Below, piece by piece: positions 1 to 8,804 of a DNA stretch of 64,000 bases. Position numbers and translations under genes: made by a program. The stretch covers positions 62,001 to 126,000 of the forward strand of contig NZ_WQLA01000006.1 in the NCBI RefSeq assembly GCF_009755275.1, read 5' to 3'. The notes beneath the pieces are model-generated. The model did not search any database, was not told where the DNA came from, and saw nothing but the letters and a program-made list of their open reading frames with translations. The stretch comes from Mucilaginibacter aquatilis. GTDB lineage: Bacteria; Bacteroidota; Bacteroidia; Sphingobacteriales; Sphingobacteriaceae. Within the stretch, counting starts at the first letter, position 1. The number at the start of each line of letters is the position of its first letter.

Positions 1-5
1 TAGCA

Positions 6-344
6 ATGAAAAACAAATTAGCTGAACAGGACTCATCTGTAAAAATTGCTTATAGCCGTTTATATACCTTTATTCAGGTACCTCCTGCCGAAAATGTATT
101 CCAGGGGCTTGATGAAACTATCAAAAATGAAGAGTTAGCATATGCAGCTAAGCAAAAAAAACTAGCTGCTCTGGCATCTTTAAAACAACTGAAGAAAACA
201 CAAACAGGCAAAAAGAAATTGCTTGCAGCAACTGCAGCATCAAAAATACCTGTACAACAAATTAAGCTAACGGCACCAACTATTAACTGGGAAACCCCTT
301 CAAGTAAAACAAATACTGATAGTTTGAAAACAGTTTCGTTATAG
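6..344 (+). CDS. Lys/Ala-rich hypothetical protein, possibly the tail of a longer gene
   Basis: I do not recognise this 112-residue product. The first ATG is at base 6, but the frame is open to the window edge, so the gene may begin upstream and only its end may be visible. The middle (about residues 45-80) is rich in Lys, Ala and Leu and should be helical; the tail is rich in Thr, Ser and Pro. There is no signal peptide or membrane segment in the visible part. It ends in front of a strong hairpin that also serves the converging gene. Codon use looks like that of its neighbours. No function can be assigned. Confidence 0.55.
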   Translation: MKNKLAEQDSSVKIAYSRLYTFIQVPPAENVFQGLDETIKNEELAYAAKQKKLAALASLKQLKKTQTGKKKLLAATAASKIPVQQIKLTAPTINWETPSSKTNTDSLKTVSL

Positions 345-366
345 CTGTAAGCTTGCAATAACCATT

Positions 367-408
367 AAACAATAAAAGCAGCACTTGGGGTGCTGCTTTT
401 TATTGTTT
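367..408. terminator. Bidirectional rho-independent terminator
   Basis: An 18-base left arm (367-384) pairs with 390-408 across a 5-base loop with a single bulged T. The GC-rich core is GCAGCAC/GTGCTGC, flanked by A-runs and T-runs. It sits between two converging genes and can stop transcription from both sides. The right arm runs into the last codon of the minus-strand gene. Confidence 0.8.
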
Positions 409-1273
409 AATGTAGTGCCTTGCGCTTTAACAGGCCGCCGGTAGTATCATCAATACTGTGCTGTATAATAAACGCAGCAGGATCTATCTTTATAATCTTC
501 TCCTTTAATGCCGGTACCTCTAAGCGGGTTACTACGGTGAATATAATATCTCGTGTTTCGTTAATATGACCGTCCTTACCATAACCGCTTTTGCCTTGAT
601 AAATGGTAACACCGCGTCCCATTTGCATGGTGATGACCTTTCGTATTACCTCACTTTTTAATGATATTACCGTTATACCGGTGTACTGTTCAATACCATT
701 CAAAATCAAATCAATCATTTTTGAAGCCGATACGTAGGTTAGTATGGAGTACATGGCTCGCTCAATACCTAAAAAATATGCAGCTGTAGAAAAGATGACG
801 ATATTCAGAATTAATACAATGTCACTTATTTTAAGTAGCTGCGCCTTACGGCTCAAAAGTAGTGCAGCTATCTCGGTACCATCAAGCACCGCACCGCCGC
901 GCATGGCAAAGCCAATACCCACTCCAATAAACACACCACCAAAAACCGCTGTTAACAGCTTATCAGGCGTTATATCAGGAAAATGCACAAATGCCACACA
1001 CAATGATAACCCGATGATGCCTACAGTACTTTTAAATGCAAACTGTGCACCGAGCCTTTTATAGCCTAATATCAAAAACGGGATATTCAGCAACACAATA
1101 TATATGGCAATAGATGTATCGGTTATATTGCCTATAAGCATTGATATACCCGTTACCCCACCATCAATAAAGTGGCTCGATAATAAAAAACCCTTTAACC
1201 CTAAAGCCGCCGAAAAAATTCCTAAAACAATTAACAACCAGTCTATAGCAATCTTTTCTTTAGTAACTTTCAT
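407..1273 (-). CDS. YitT family membrane protein (YitT membrane part + DUF2179)
   Basis: The 288-residue protein has a hydrophobic first two thirds with about five or six membrane segments (roughly residues 10-200) and a soluble tail (about 215-285) matching the DUF2179 pattern, with GRGVTIYQGKSGYGK and a TVVTRLEVPALKEKI stretch. This order is the usual YitT family architecture and the length is normal. The family is widespread in Firmicutes and Bacteroidota, and its transport or regulatory role is not settled, so I name only the family. The gene stands alone on the minus strand, converging with the gene at 6-344 through a shared terminator. The start ATG at 1273 is the natural one, just before the first membrane segment. 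Confidence 0.85.
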   Translation of the reverse strand: MKVTKEKIAIDWLLIVLGIFSAALGLKGFLLSSHFIDGGVTGISMLIGNITDTSIAIYIVLLNIPFLILGYKRLGAQFAFKSTVGIIGLSLCVAFVHFPDITPDKLLTAVFGGVFIGVGIGFAMRGGAVLDGTEIAALLLSRKAQLLKISDIVLILNIVIFSTAAYFLGIERAMYSILTYVSASKMIDLILNGIEQYTGITVISLKSEVIRKVITMQMGRGVTIYQGKSGYGKDGHINETRDIIFTVVTRLEVPALKEKIIKIDPAAFIIQHSIDDTTGGLLKRKALH

Positions 1274-1375
1274 ATTGTAGTTGTTGCAAAATATTTTTAA
1301 ATTTATATTAATGAATACCTGTTACAACACAGGTTTGGCGGTAAGATACAAAATCGGGCTTAATTTTTGATAAGA

Positions 1376-1750
1376 ATGGGTATGGAAGGTAAGCAAAAAA
1401 CGATACTAATTGCAGATGACGACCAGGCTATTGTTGACTCCATGACGGCTATACTTGATCATTCGGGGTATGAGGTATTAAAAGTTTTAGATGGAACATC
1501 GGTAATGCAAGCTGTTAAAGCACAGCCCGATTTGATATTGCTTGATATTCAGATGCCCGGCCATGATGGGCAAGCCGTATGTAAGCAGCTTAAGCGCCAG
1601 GCCACCACTAAGGATATTCCGGTCATCATGGTTTCGGCCAGTATGGATGTGCGGAACAAGGCTGCCCAGGCAGGCGCTGATGATTATCTTGAAAAGCCAT
1701 TTGATATGGATGTTCTACAACAGAAAGTATTTTCGCTTTTAAACAGATAG
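1376..1750 (+). CDS. Single-domain response regulator (CheY-like receiver)
   Basis: This is a lone receiver domain of 124 residues with no output domain. The acidic pocket is ADDD (residues 13-16), the phosphoacceptor is Asp57 in LLDIQMPG, and the conserved Lys is in YLEKPFD near the C-terminus. It should pass a phosphoryl signal from a histidine kinase to a protein partner, not bind DNA. No kinase is adjacent; the nearest is the hybrid kinase ending at 21833. A TTG at 1367 is also in frame, but ATG at 1376 or 1382 is more likely. A near-consensus -7 box (TAATTTTTG, 1361-1369, one T too many) ends six bases before the ATG. Confidence 0.9.
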   Translation: MGMEGKQKTILIADDDQAIVDSMTAILDHSGYEVLKVLDGTSVMQAVKAQPDLILLDIQMPGHDGQAVCKQLKRQATTKDIPVIMVSASMDVRNKAAQAGADDYLEKPFDMDVLQQKVFSLLNR

Positions 1751-1828
1751 CCTCGGCAACAGGAAAAGATTTATATATTTACGAAAGTTATTTAGCATTT
1801 ATATAATTCAAACCGACCTTATTCATTA

Positions 1829-2479
1829 ATGAAAAACCTTTCAACATGGGCATGTTGCGCAATCCTGTTGCTTAGCGCATGCAAAAAAGAGAAAATTCAA
1901 CCCGATTTTTCTTTAACAAAATCTAACTATTACTTAAACGAACCTGTTTTATTTGACAACAAATCTGTAAACGCAAGTTCATACACTTGGGACTTTGGAG
2001 ATGGAACAACCTCAAGTGAAACCAGTCCGATACATAACTACACCAAGGGGGGCGTATTTCAGGTGAAATTAAGCGCGGGTGATAAAAACATAGTTAAAAG
2101 CGTTAGAATTTACCCGGGTACATCAAGCTACCAGGTAGTCAATCAAACAACTTCAAGCGTACCACTGGCATCATTTGGTTTAGATGCTGGTAACAATTTG
2201 CAAGACTTTAAGGATCACGGTACAATGATCCCAAATGCAAAATCAGATACTGCATATACCATTTATACACAGGTTGGTATTGGCGGTTACATAGGAAGTA
2301 AAGCATTTATAGCTATACAGCCTTATACAATGACCAAATTTGGGCATAGCACTATAGCCATAAATAACAATACTCAAATTTACATGGGTACTTCGGTACA
2401 GGCAACCGCTATAAGCGTTAAAAATAAAGTACCGCAGGCAGCAAAATCTATTGCTGACGTTATCACCGATTCAAAATAA
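1829..2479 (+). CDS. PKD-domain lipoprotein
   Basis: The protein starts with a lipoprotein signal ending in LLLSAC, so Cys18 should be lipidated and the protein anchored in the envelope, probably the outer membrane. Residues about 30-95 form a PKD domain, recognisable from YTWDFGDGTTSSETSPIHNY. The remaining ~120 residues are unassigned, with short beta-like stretches rich in Gly, Thr and Ile. PKD domains usually mediate protein or carbohydrate contacts on the surface. The gene appears to be single, with a strong terminator 30 bases after the stop. A structural or adhesive role is inference. Confidence 0.8.
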   Translation: MKNLSTWACCAILLLSACKKEKIQPDFSLTKSNYYLNEPVLFDNKSVNASSYTWDFGDGTTSSETSPIHNYTKGGVFQVKLSAGDKNIVKSVRIYPGTSSYQVVNQTTSSVPLASFGLDAGNNLQDFKDHGTMIPNAKSDTAYTIYTQVGIGGYIGSKAFIAIQPYTMTKFGHSTIAINNNTQIYMGTSVQATAISVKNKVPQAAKSIADVITDSK

Positions 2480-2509
2480 AAAACACCATTTAATGAGCTA
2501 AAAACTATC

Positions 2510-2534
2510 AAAAGCCAGCAACTGCCTGGCTTTT
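2510..2534 (+). terminator. Rho-independent terminator after the PKD lipoprotein
   Basis: AAAAGCCAG (2510-2518) pairs with CTGGCTTTT (2526-2534) across a 7-base loop. The arms carry A- and T-runs, and the hairpin lies 30 bases past the lipoprotein stop. Confidence 0.75.
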
Positions 2535-2562
2535 GTTGTAACAATAAGCTTTACTTATTGCG

Positions 2563-2596
2563 TTTGTTAATAAACGCTGATATAATTCTTATCTTG
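2563..2596 (+). promoter_or_regulatory. Possible Bacteroidota promoter for the DEAD-box helicase
   Basis: TTTG at 2563-2566 is followed after 23 bases by TATCTTG at 2590-2596, one base short of the TAnnTTTG box. The predicted start of transcription would lie just ahead of the helicase start codon. Confidence 0.35.
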
Positions 2597-2611
2597 CCAA
2601 GATTATAAACA

Positions 2612-3868
2612 TTGCGTGTGACTTTCAAAGACTTTAATTTTAATGAGCAGCTAACCGAAGGCCTGCTGAGCATGGGTTATAAAACGCCCACCGCCATACA
2701 ACAAAGTGCCATACCTGTTGTAATGGAAGGCAAGGATGTTATTGCCTGTGCGCAAACCGGTACAGGTAAAACTGCTTCATATTTATTACCTGTTTTAAAT
2801 TTAATTGGTGAGCATCCTAACCACCAAATTAAAGCTTTGATATTAGCTCCTACCCGCGAATTGGCTCAGCAAATTGATCAGCAGGTTGAAGGTCTTGCTT
2901 ATTTTACCGAGATAAGTTCACAGGCCATTTTTGGTGGCGGTGATGGCATTGCATATGAGCAGCAACGCCGTGGAATTGACAACAAAGTTGACATATTGAT
3001 TGCTACACCTGGTCGTTTAATTTCATTCCTGGCATCGGGTTCACTTAAGCTAAATCATCTTCAGTATTTGATTCTTGATGAAGCCGACCGCATGTTAGAT
3101 ATGGGCTTTCAGGAAGATATTATGCGCATTATTAGCCATTTACCGGCTAAACGCCAAACGCTGCTGTTTTCGGCAACTATGCCGGGCAAAATAAGGCAAC
3201 TGGCGCGCACTATTTTAAATGAGCCCGAGCAAATAAACATTGCTATTTCACAGCCTGCATCAGGCATTAACCAGCAAATTTACAAGGTGCATGATGAGCA
3301 GAAAACCAAGCTTTTGGTAAGTATTTTAAAAAGCGGCGCATTCAACAGCATCATTATATTTTCATCTACCAAAGACCGCGTTAAATCCCTTAATAAAGAA
3401 CTTAAAGCTACCGGTCTTAAAGTTGACGCATTCCATTCAGACATTAAACAAAGCGAACGCGAAGACATATTACTTGATTTTAAAAACAAGACGCTTCCTA
3501 TTATAATTGGTACCGATGCACTTTCGCGCGGTATAGATGTTGAGGGTATTGACTTAGTGGTAAACTATGACGTACCGCCCGATCCGGAAGATTACATACA
3601 CCGTATTGGCCGTACTGCCAGAGCAGCTACCACCGGCACCGCAATAACTTTTGTTAACCAGCGCGATTTCAGGCGATTTCAAAGTATACAACAGTTAATT
3701 GATCGCGAAATTGAGGAAGTAACGCTCCCGCCCGAATTTGGAGAAGCACCGAAGTTTAAAGCTGATGCAAACAACCGCCCACGCCGTGGCCGGGGCAATA
3801 ACCGCAGTAATAACAATCGCAACCGTAAACCCGGCAGCGGCCCAAAACAGCAAGCCAAAGGGCAGTAA
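2612..3868 (+). CDS. DEAD-box ATP-dependent RNA helicase
   Basis: All helicase motifs are present in order: Q motif (TPTAIQQ, residues 25-31), Walker A AQTGTGKT (47-54), PTRELAQQ, TPGR, DEAD at 156-159, SAT, then TDALSRGIDV and HRIGRTAR in the second RecA domain. The last 40 residues are basic and low in complexity (Arg, Asn, Gly), typical of the RNA-binding tail of RhlE-type helicases. It should remodel RNA in ribosome assembly or cold adaptation; which member it is cannot be told from sequence alone. The reading frame opens with TTG (2612), Arg, GTG (2618); there is no ATG near the Q motif, so a non-ATG start is needed. Confidence 0.93.
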   Translation: MRVTFKDFNFNEQLTEGLLSMGYKTPTAIQQSAIPVVMEGKDVIACAQTGTGKTASYLLPVLNLIGEHPNHQIKALILAPTRELAQQIDQQVEGLAYFTEISSQAIFGGGDGIAYEQQRRGIDNKVDILIATPGRLISFLASGSLKLNHLQYLILDEADRMLDMGFQEDIMRIISHLPAKRQTLLFSATMPGKIRQLARTILNEPEQINIAISQPASGINQQIYKVHDEQKTKLLVSILKSGAFNSIIIFSSTKDRVKSLNKELKATGLKVDAFHSDIKQSEREDILLDFKNKTLPIIIGTDALSRGIDVEGIDLVVNYDVPPDPEDYIHRIGRTARAATTGTAITFVNQRDFRRFQSIQQLIDREIEEVTLPPEFGEAPKFKADANNRPRRGRGNNRSNNNRNRKPGSGPKQQAKGQ

Positions 3869-3933
3869 TCTTATTGTAACCGTAGTTGCTGGCTACAAAA
3901 CATAGCAATGGTTAATGAGTTACTACTTGGCCT

Positions 3934-5091
3934 TTAATAATTTTTAACACCCCATTTACTGGCCCAGGCTGCATATCGGTTTATCACCTTTTGCGGGCTA
4001 TAAGTATACCACGCATAACCAGAGCGGCGCTCGCGCAATACCTCGGCTAATGAATATACCACTTTACTATCCCTGTTGCAGAATAAAGGTTTACGAGTAT
4101 CTATTTCGTAATAGCGTGTCCAAATTTGTGGCGCGTTTATATCTTCTACCACTACTCTATCGGTGCGTGATATGGTAAACTTACTGGTATCAGGCTTAGC
4201 CTTTATCGTCTCTACCCTTGTACCTTTAATTGCCGATGCTTTGAACCACGCTACAGCGCTTTGCACGGCTTTTATAACCCTTGGTGCTGGCTTATCTAAC
4301 TGCATCAGCAAAAGCACAATGCCAACGCTCTCTGCACTGCAAATTGCTGCCGGCTCAAACGCCCGTGCCCAGGCAGGTTTAAGCGTATACTCATCATGTT
4401 GCTGACACCATGCAGCAGAACCTACTTTATCGGTAATCTGCGTATTTAAAATACAGGTTATACCTTTATTAAAAGCCGCTTTTACGCTATTGCGCAACTG
4501 CTTGTCCAAAAAACCGTACTCGGTATCATTCTCACCAATTTCTTTTAGTAGTTTCATAATACCGATGAAAGCATCATCATTGTAAGTTATGTGGCTGCTA
4601 TAATTTTTTTGAAGCGGATAATACTGTGGCCATCCGCCGTTACTGTACTGCGCGTTAAGTATAAATTTAATACCCTTTACAGCCGTTTCCTTAAACCTTG
4701 CAGCATGCGTAACGTTATAAACACCTGCCAGGTAAGCCACATGGGTGTACGAGGTGCCATTGTCAAATGTGGTATTTAAAATATTTTTAGCGCCTTTTAT
4801 GCTATCTAACTGCTGTGGGGTAAGTATGGCCGTCATATCATAGTTTTTTGGCCAGCCTCCGTTTTCCTTTTGATATACTATGATGTTATCTCCTATGGCC
4901 TCTAACTGGTCTGCCTTGTATTTAGGTTGATTCTTCTTAGGATTGATAATATTATGCTTATCAGCAATGCCATACCAGTGCGATGCACTGCTGGAGAAAT
5001 TGCTGATATCAGTATTTTTATGAAGCTGGTTTTGTGCAAACATTAAATTACTGCACAAAAGCGCAAAGGCTAACAGGAAAATTCTTCTCAT
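3934..5091 (-). CDS. Secreted pectate lyase, PL10 (PelA) type
   Basis: A clear signal peptide (cleavage after LMFAQ, about residue 20) leads into a domain resembling pectate lyases of family PL10. The visible family signatures are ENGGWPKN, NGGWPQYYP, YNDDAFIGIMKLL and WARAFEPAAICS, arranged as in an alpha/alpha toroid. The enzyme should cleave polygalacturonate by beta-elimination in the periplasm or outside the cell. The length (385) is normal for a single-domain PL10 enzyme; there is no carbohydrate-binding module and no T9SS sorting domain. It is divergent from an M28 peptidase, and a second, unrelated pectate lyase follows at 7004. Confidence 0.87.
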   Translation of the reverse strand: MRRIFLLAFALLCSNLMFAQNQLHKNTDISNFSSSASHWYGIADKHNIINPKKNQPKYKADQLEAIGDNIIVYQKENGGWPKNYDMTAILTPQQLDSIKGAKNILNTTFDNGTSYTHVAYLAGVYNVTHAARFKETAVKGIKFILNAQYSNGGWPQYYPLQKNYSSHITYNDDAFIGIMKLLKEIGENDTEYGFLDKQLRNSVKAAFNKGITCILNTQITDKVGSAAWCQQHDEYTLKPAWARAFEPAAICSAESVGIVLLLMQLDKPAPRVIKAVQSAVAWFKASAIKGTRVETIKAKPDTSKFTISRTDRVVVEDINAPQIWTRYYEIDTRKPLFCNRDSKVVYSLAEVLRERRSGYAWYTYSPQKVINRYAAWASKWGVKNY

Positions 5092-5152
5092 AAAGGTTGC
5101 TTAAAGGTAATTAATACCCATTTATAAACAATAAGTTCCTGACGTAACTTGC

Positions 5153-5166
5153 TTACATATATGTAA
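5153..5166. promoter_or_regulatory. Perfect 14-base palindrome in a divergent promoter region
   Basis: TTACATATATGTAA reads the same on both strands. It lies between the start of the PL10 lyase (5091) and the M28 peptidase (5214). Position and symmetry fit a binding site for a dimeric regulator, but it is AT-rich and could be chance. Confidence 0.35.
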
Positions 5167-5213
5167 CAACAGCGTGACTTTAAGTTGATATGAGGTTTAC
5201 CTATATTGGCTTT

Positions 5214-6773
5214 ATGAAACTAAAACTTAACTCACTGACCTTTTTACCTGCCGTAGCTTTGCTCTTATCAAGCAGTTTTGCGCACGCTCAAAACAGCGTT
5301 ATTGATCAGATTGTAAAGGAGGGCAATGAAAACTCTCAGCTCGAAACCCTGGCACGCGAACTAATGGACGGTATAGGTCCGCGCCTCGTGGGCACTCCGC
5401 AAATGCTCAAAGCAAACGAATGGGCTGTAGCCAAATACAAAAAATGGGGTGTAAGTGCCCGCAACGAAAAATGGGGTGAATGGCGTGGATGGGAACGCGG
5501 CATCTCACATATTGACATGGTTTATCCGCGCGTAAAATCATTAGAAGGTACACAGCTTGCCTGGAGCCCCGGCATGGGCGACAAAACAGTTACTGCCGAG
5601 GTAATTGCCCTACCCGACCTTGCAGATTCAGCTGCTTATCAGGCATGGTTACCATCTATCAAAGGTAAGTTCATTATGATATCAATGCCGCAACCAACCG
5701 GCAGGCCAGATTATAACTGGAAGGAATTTGCCATGAAAGAGTCGTTTGACAAAATGCAGGCCGACCGCACGGCCAAAACAACCGCATGGGCAAACCGCAT
5801 CAAAAAAACAGGTTTTACATCACGTACACTTCCGGTAATACTTGAAAATGCCGGTGCCGCAGGTATAATCACCTCTAACTGGTCGGCAGGCTTTGGCGTT
5901 GATAAAATATTCAGCGCTTATACTAAAAAGGTTCCTACAGTTGATGTAGCTTTAGAAGATTACAGCTTACTATACCGCTTAACCGAATCAGGCATTAAGC
6001 CCAAAATAAGCATGCACACCGAATCAAAAGAACTGGGTGTAGTGCCAACCTACAATACCTTAGCCGAAATTAAAGGCGGGGCTAAGGCAAACGAGTACGT
6101 AATGCTTTCAGCTCACTTCGATTCGTGGGACGGAGGTACTGGTGCTACCGATAATGGCACCGGAACACTTACCATGATGGAGGCAATGCGTATTTTGAAA
6201 AAGGTATATCCTAAGCCTAAACGTACCATTTTGGTAGGTCATTGGGGAAGTGAAGAGCAAGGTCTTAACGGTTCACGGGCTTTTGTAGAAGACCATCCGG
6301 AAATCGTAAAAAATCTTCAGGCATTATTCAATCAGGACAACGGCACCGGAAGAGTTGTAAACATTGGCGGACAAGGTTATGCTAAAGCTGCTGACTATAT
6401 AACCCGTTGGTTAAAGCCAGTACCATCATACATACGCGATTCTATAAAAACGAGCTTCCCGGGCGTACCAGGAGCAGGCGGATCAGACTTCGCTTCGTTT
6501 GTTGCTGTTGGCGCTCCCGGCTTCTCATTATCTTCATTAGGGTGGAGCTATGGAAATTACACCTGGCACACTAATCGCGACACTTATGATAAAATTGTGT
6601 TTGATGATGTACGCCGCAACGCTATACTAACCGCCATACTAATTTATATGGCCAGTGAGGATGCAGAAAGAACATCAACTGAAAGAGCACCTTTAGGCAC
6701 CAATCCACGCACCGGCCAGCCCTTGAAATGGCCAGAGCAGGTTAAAGCAACCCGCCGCGGTGGACTTGATTAG
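5214..6773 (+). CDS. Secreted M28 family zinc peptidase
   Basis: The product is an aminopeptidase or carboxypeptidase-Q-like metallopeptidase. A signal peptide runs from the ATG at 5214 to SFAHAQ; an in-frame ATG at 5190 would put extra residues before it and is less likely. The zinc site is visible as SAHFDSWDGGTGATDNGTG (His and bridging Asp) and GHWGSEEQGLNGS (catalytic Glu and ligand Glu), with a late ligand region around WHTNRDTYDKI. A protease-associated-like insert lies between residues about 120 and 270. It should trim peptides in the periplasm or outside the cell. It sits between two pectate lyases but is on its own transcription unit with a terminator. Confidence 0.88.
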   Translation: MKLKLNSLTFLPAVALLLSSSFAHAQNSVIDQIVKEGNENSQLETLARELMDGIGPRLVGTPQMLKANEWAVAKYKKWGVSARNEKWGEWRGWERGISHIDMVYPRVKSLEGTQLAWSPGMGDKTVTAEVIALPDLADSAAYQAWLPSIKGKFIMISMPQPTGRPDYNWKEFAMKESFDKMQADRTAKTTAWANRIKKTGFTSRTLPVILENAGAAGIITSNWSAGFGVDKIFSAYTKKVPTVDVALEDYSLLYRLTESGIKPKISMHTESKELGVVPTYNTLAEIKGGAKANEYVMLSAHFDSWDGGTGATDNGTGTLTMMEAMRILKKVYPKPKRTILVGHWGSEEQGLNGSRAFVEDHPEIVKNLQALFNQDNGTGRVVNIGGQGYAKAADYITRWLKPVPSYIRDSIKTSFPGVPGAGGSDFASFVAVGAPGFSLSSLGWSYGNYTWHTNRDTYDKIVFDDVRRNAILTAILIYMASEDAERTSTERAPLGTNPRTGQPLKWPEQVKATRRGGLD

Positions 6774-6798
6774 TCTGCAAACGGATATTACACTTTTT

Positions 6799-6830
6799 AA
6801 AAGCGCTCATCTAAACTGATGAGCGCTTTT
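6799..6830 (+). terminator. Rho-independent terminator after the M28 peptidase
   Basis: A perfect 13-base stem, AAAAGCGCTCATC (6799-6811) with GATGAGCGCTTTT (6818-6830), closes a 6-base loop. The remaining bases to 7003 are AT-rich and should hold the promoter of the next gene, but no consensus box stands out. Confidence 0.85.
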
Positions 6831-7003
6831 CATTTAAAGCAATACCAACAAATATTTTACAGGATTTAGGCATCAATTTTCGTATACAGATAATATTGTA
6901 TAACAGGTTGTAAACATATTACACTAAACTTTATTGCACAGGTAGCATATTTGATATGTATACCCAATTAAACTAAATCGAAGTTTATTTATAAACCTGT
7001 TAA

Positions 7004-8641
7004 ATGAGTAAAAAAGTATTAAGCACAATGATGCTGATGGCCACCTTTGCGGCGGCAAAAGCACAATATCCTGTTATTCCACCTGCTGTGCAGGCTAAAG
7101 CCGATTCAGCGCTTGCGGTAGAAAAAAAGTTAAGTGATGATGCATGGAATAAAGCACAGGCAGTTATAAAGCGCGACGAGAAAAACGGAAAACCTTTCGT
7201 TCCGTGGGCATCTAAGCCGTCTGATTTGCCTCAAGCAAAAATACCAGCCTTCCCGGGGGCTGAAGGCGGAGGAGCCTATACTCCCGGCGGTAGAGGTGGA
7301 AAAGTATACGTAATAACCAGCCTAGCAGACAGAGGACCAGGTACTTTTCGCGAGGCTTGTGAACAAGGCGGCGCACGTGTTATTGTTTTTAATGTAGCCG
7401 GTATTATTAAACTTAAAAGCCCGGTAATTATACGCGCACCGTACATTACCATTGCCGGCCAAACTGCTCCGGGCGATGGCGTTTGCATAGCCAATGAATC
7501 GGTATGGATTGATACGCACGATGTAGTTATACGCTATATGCGGTTTCGCAGGGGCGCTACAGACGTTGCTCGTCGTGATGACGGTTTGGGCGGCAATCCG
7601 GTTGGTAATATTATCATTGACCATGTTTCGGCAAGCTGGGGTTTAGATGAAAACATGTCGCTTTACCGCCATGTATATGATCGTGGTGGAGAGAAACAGG
7701 AAAAGTTACCTACAGTAAATATCACCATTCAAAACTCAATTTTTTCTGAAGCTTTAGATACTTACAATCATGCTTTTGGCAGCACTATAGGCGGCCTTAA
7801 CAGCACGTTTATGCGCAACCTTTGGGCTAACAACATTGCGCGTAACCCATCGGTAGGTATGTATGGAGATTTTGGCTTTGTAAATAATGTTGTGTTCAAT
7901 TGGTGGAACCGCAGTGCCGATGGTGGCGATGACAGGTCATTATTCAACTTCATCAACAATTATTACAAACCGGGGCCAATTACTCCATTAAATCAGCCCG
8001 TGGGTCATCGCATCTTAAAACCCGAGGGTAGCCGTGAAAAAGGCCGCCATGAAGTTTACGGGCGTGTGTATGCTAACGGCAATATTGTAGAGGGAAATGA
8101 AAAAGTAACCAAAAACAATTGGGATGGCGGTATACAAATTGGCAATATGCCTGATGCAGGACGTTACACCGATAGCATTAAAGCTGACAAGCCGTTCCCT
8201 ATGGCAAAGGTTAAGATAGTGACAGCTAAAGAGGCTTACGACTACGTGCTGGCAAATGTTGGGGCTACCCTACCGAAGCGCGATGCCGTTGATACGCGCA
8301 TTACCCAGGTAGTTAAAACAGGTAAAATTATTTACGAAGAGGGAACTGATAACACCATAGGTAAAGAATTTATTAAACACCGCCTACCGGCAGATTCATA
8401 CAAACAAGGTATAATTACCCACCCCGATCAGGTTGGCGGCTATCCTAACTATAACGGCACGCCTTACAAAGACAGTGATAATGATGGAATGCCCGACAGC
8501 TATGAACTTGCACATGGCCTTAACCCTAAAAACGCAGCTGACGCAACACTTGCAGCAAAAAACGGAAGTGGTTATACCAATATCGAGGTTTATTTGAACA
8601 GTGTGGTTCCACTGGCAAAAGTGGTACCCGGAGCAAAATAA
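7004..8641 (+). CDS. Secreted pectate lyase-like protein, PL1 type, with C-terminal calcium-repeat segment
   Basis: A signal peptide (to about AAAKAQ, residue 21) precedes a parallel beta-helix fold starting at PAFPGAEGGGAYTPGGRGG. The stretches GPGTFREAC, ITIAGQTAPGDG and VVIRYMRFRRG are typical of the PL1 pectate lyase family as it occurs in Bacteroidota. Near the C-terminus, DSDNDGMPDSYELAHGLNP is a thrombospondin type 3-like acidic repeat that usually binds calcium. The 545-residue length fits. It should act on pectin in the periplasm or at the surface. No SusC/SusD pair, transporter or hydrolase partner is next to it, so it is not a classical polysaccharide utilisation locus here. Confidence 0.87.
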   Translation: MSKKVLSTMMLMATFAAAKAQYPVIPPAVQAKADSALAVEKKLSDDAWNKAQAVIKRDEKNGKPFVPWASKPSDLPQAKIPAFPGAEGGGAYTPGGRGGKVYVITSLADRGPGTFREACEQGGARVIVFNVAGIIKLKSPVIIRAPYITIAGQTAPGDGVCIANESVWIDTHDVVIRYMRFRRGATDVARRDDGLGGNPVGNIIIDHVSASWGLDENMSLYRHVYDRGGEKQEKLPTVNITIQNSIFSEALDTYNHAFGSTIGGLNSTFMRNLWANNIARNPSVGMYGDFGFVNNVVFNWWNRSADGGDDRSLFNFINNYYKPGPITPLNQPVGHRILKPEGSREKGRHEVYGRVYANGNIVEGNEKVTKNNWDGGIQIGNMPDAGRYTDSIKADKPFPMAKVKIVTAKEAYDYVLANVGATLPKRDAVDTRITQVVKTGKIIYEEGTDNTIGKEFIKHRLPADSYKQGIITHPDQVGGYPNYNGTPYKDSDNDGMPDSYELAHGLNPKNAADATLAAKNGSGYTNIEVYLNSVVPLAKVVPGAK

Positions 8642-8659
8642 TTAAGTCATTTTTTTTAC

Positions 8660-8694
8660 GGCCTGCTATTTAAAATAAGTAGCAGGCCTTTTTT
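8660..8694 (+). terminator. Rho-independent terminator after the PL1 lyase
   Basis: GGCCTGCTA (8660-8668) pairs with TAGCAGGCC (8680-8688), followed by six T residues. Confidence 0.85.
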
Positions 8695-8804
8695 ATGCTT
8701 CATACAGTAAGTAATATGCAGTTTGTTGCCTAACCGTCGCTCAAAACAAAAGCGATAACAACCTTAGTCATTATCGCTTCAAGAGTCTTTATGTATTATA
8801 GCTG

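Noticed and set aside
744..1064. Plus-strand frame opposite the YitT gene
   Set aside because: Antisense shadow with a Pro/Ser/Thr-rich product and no start context.
6883..6902. TATACA / TGTATA inverted repeat upstream of the PL1 lyase
   Set aside because: The arms are only six AT-rich bases; expected by chance in this composition.
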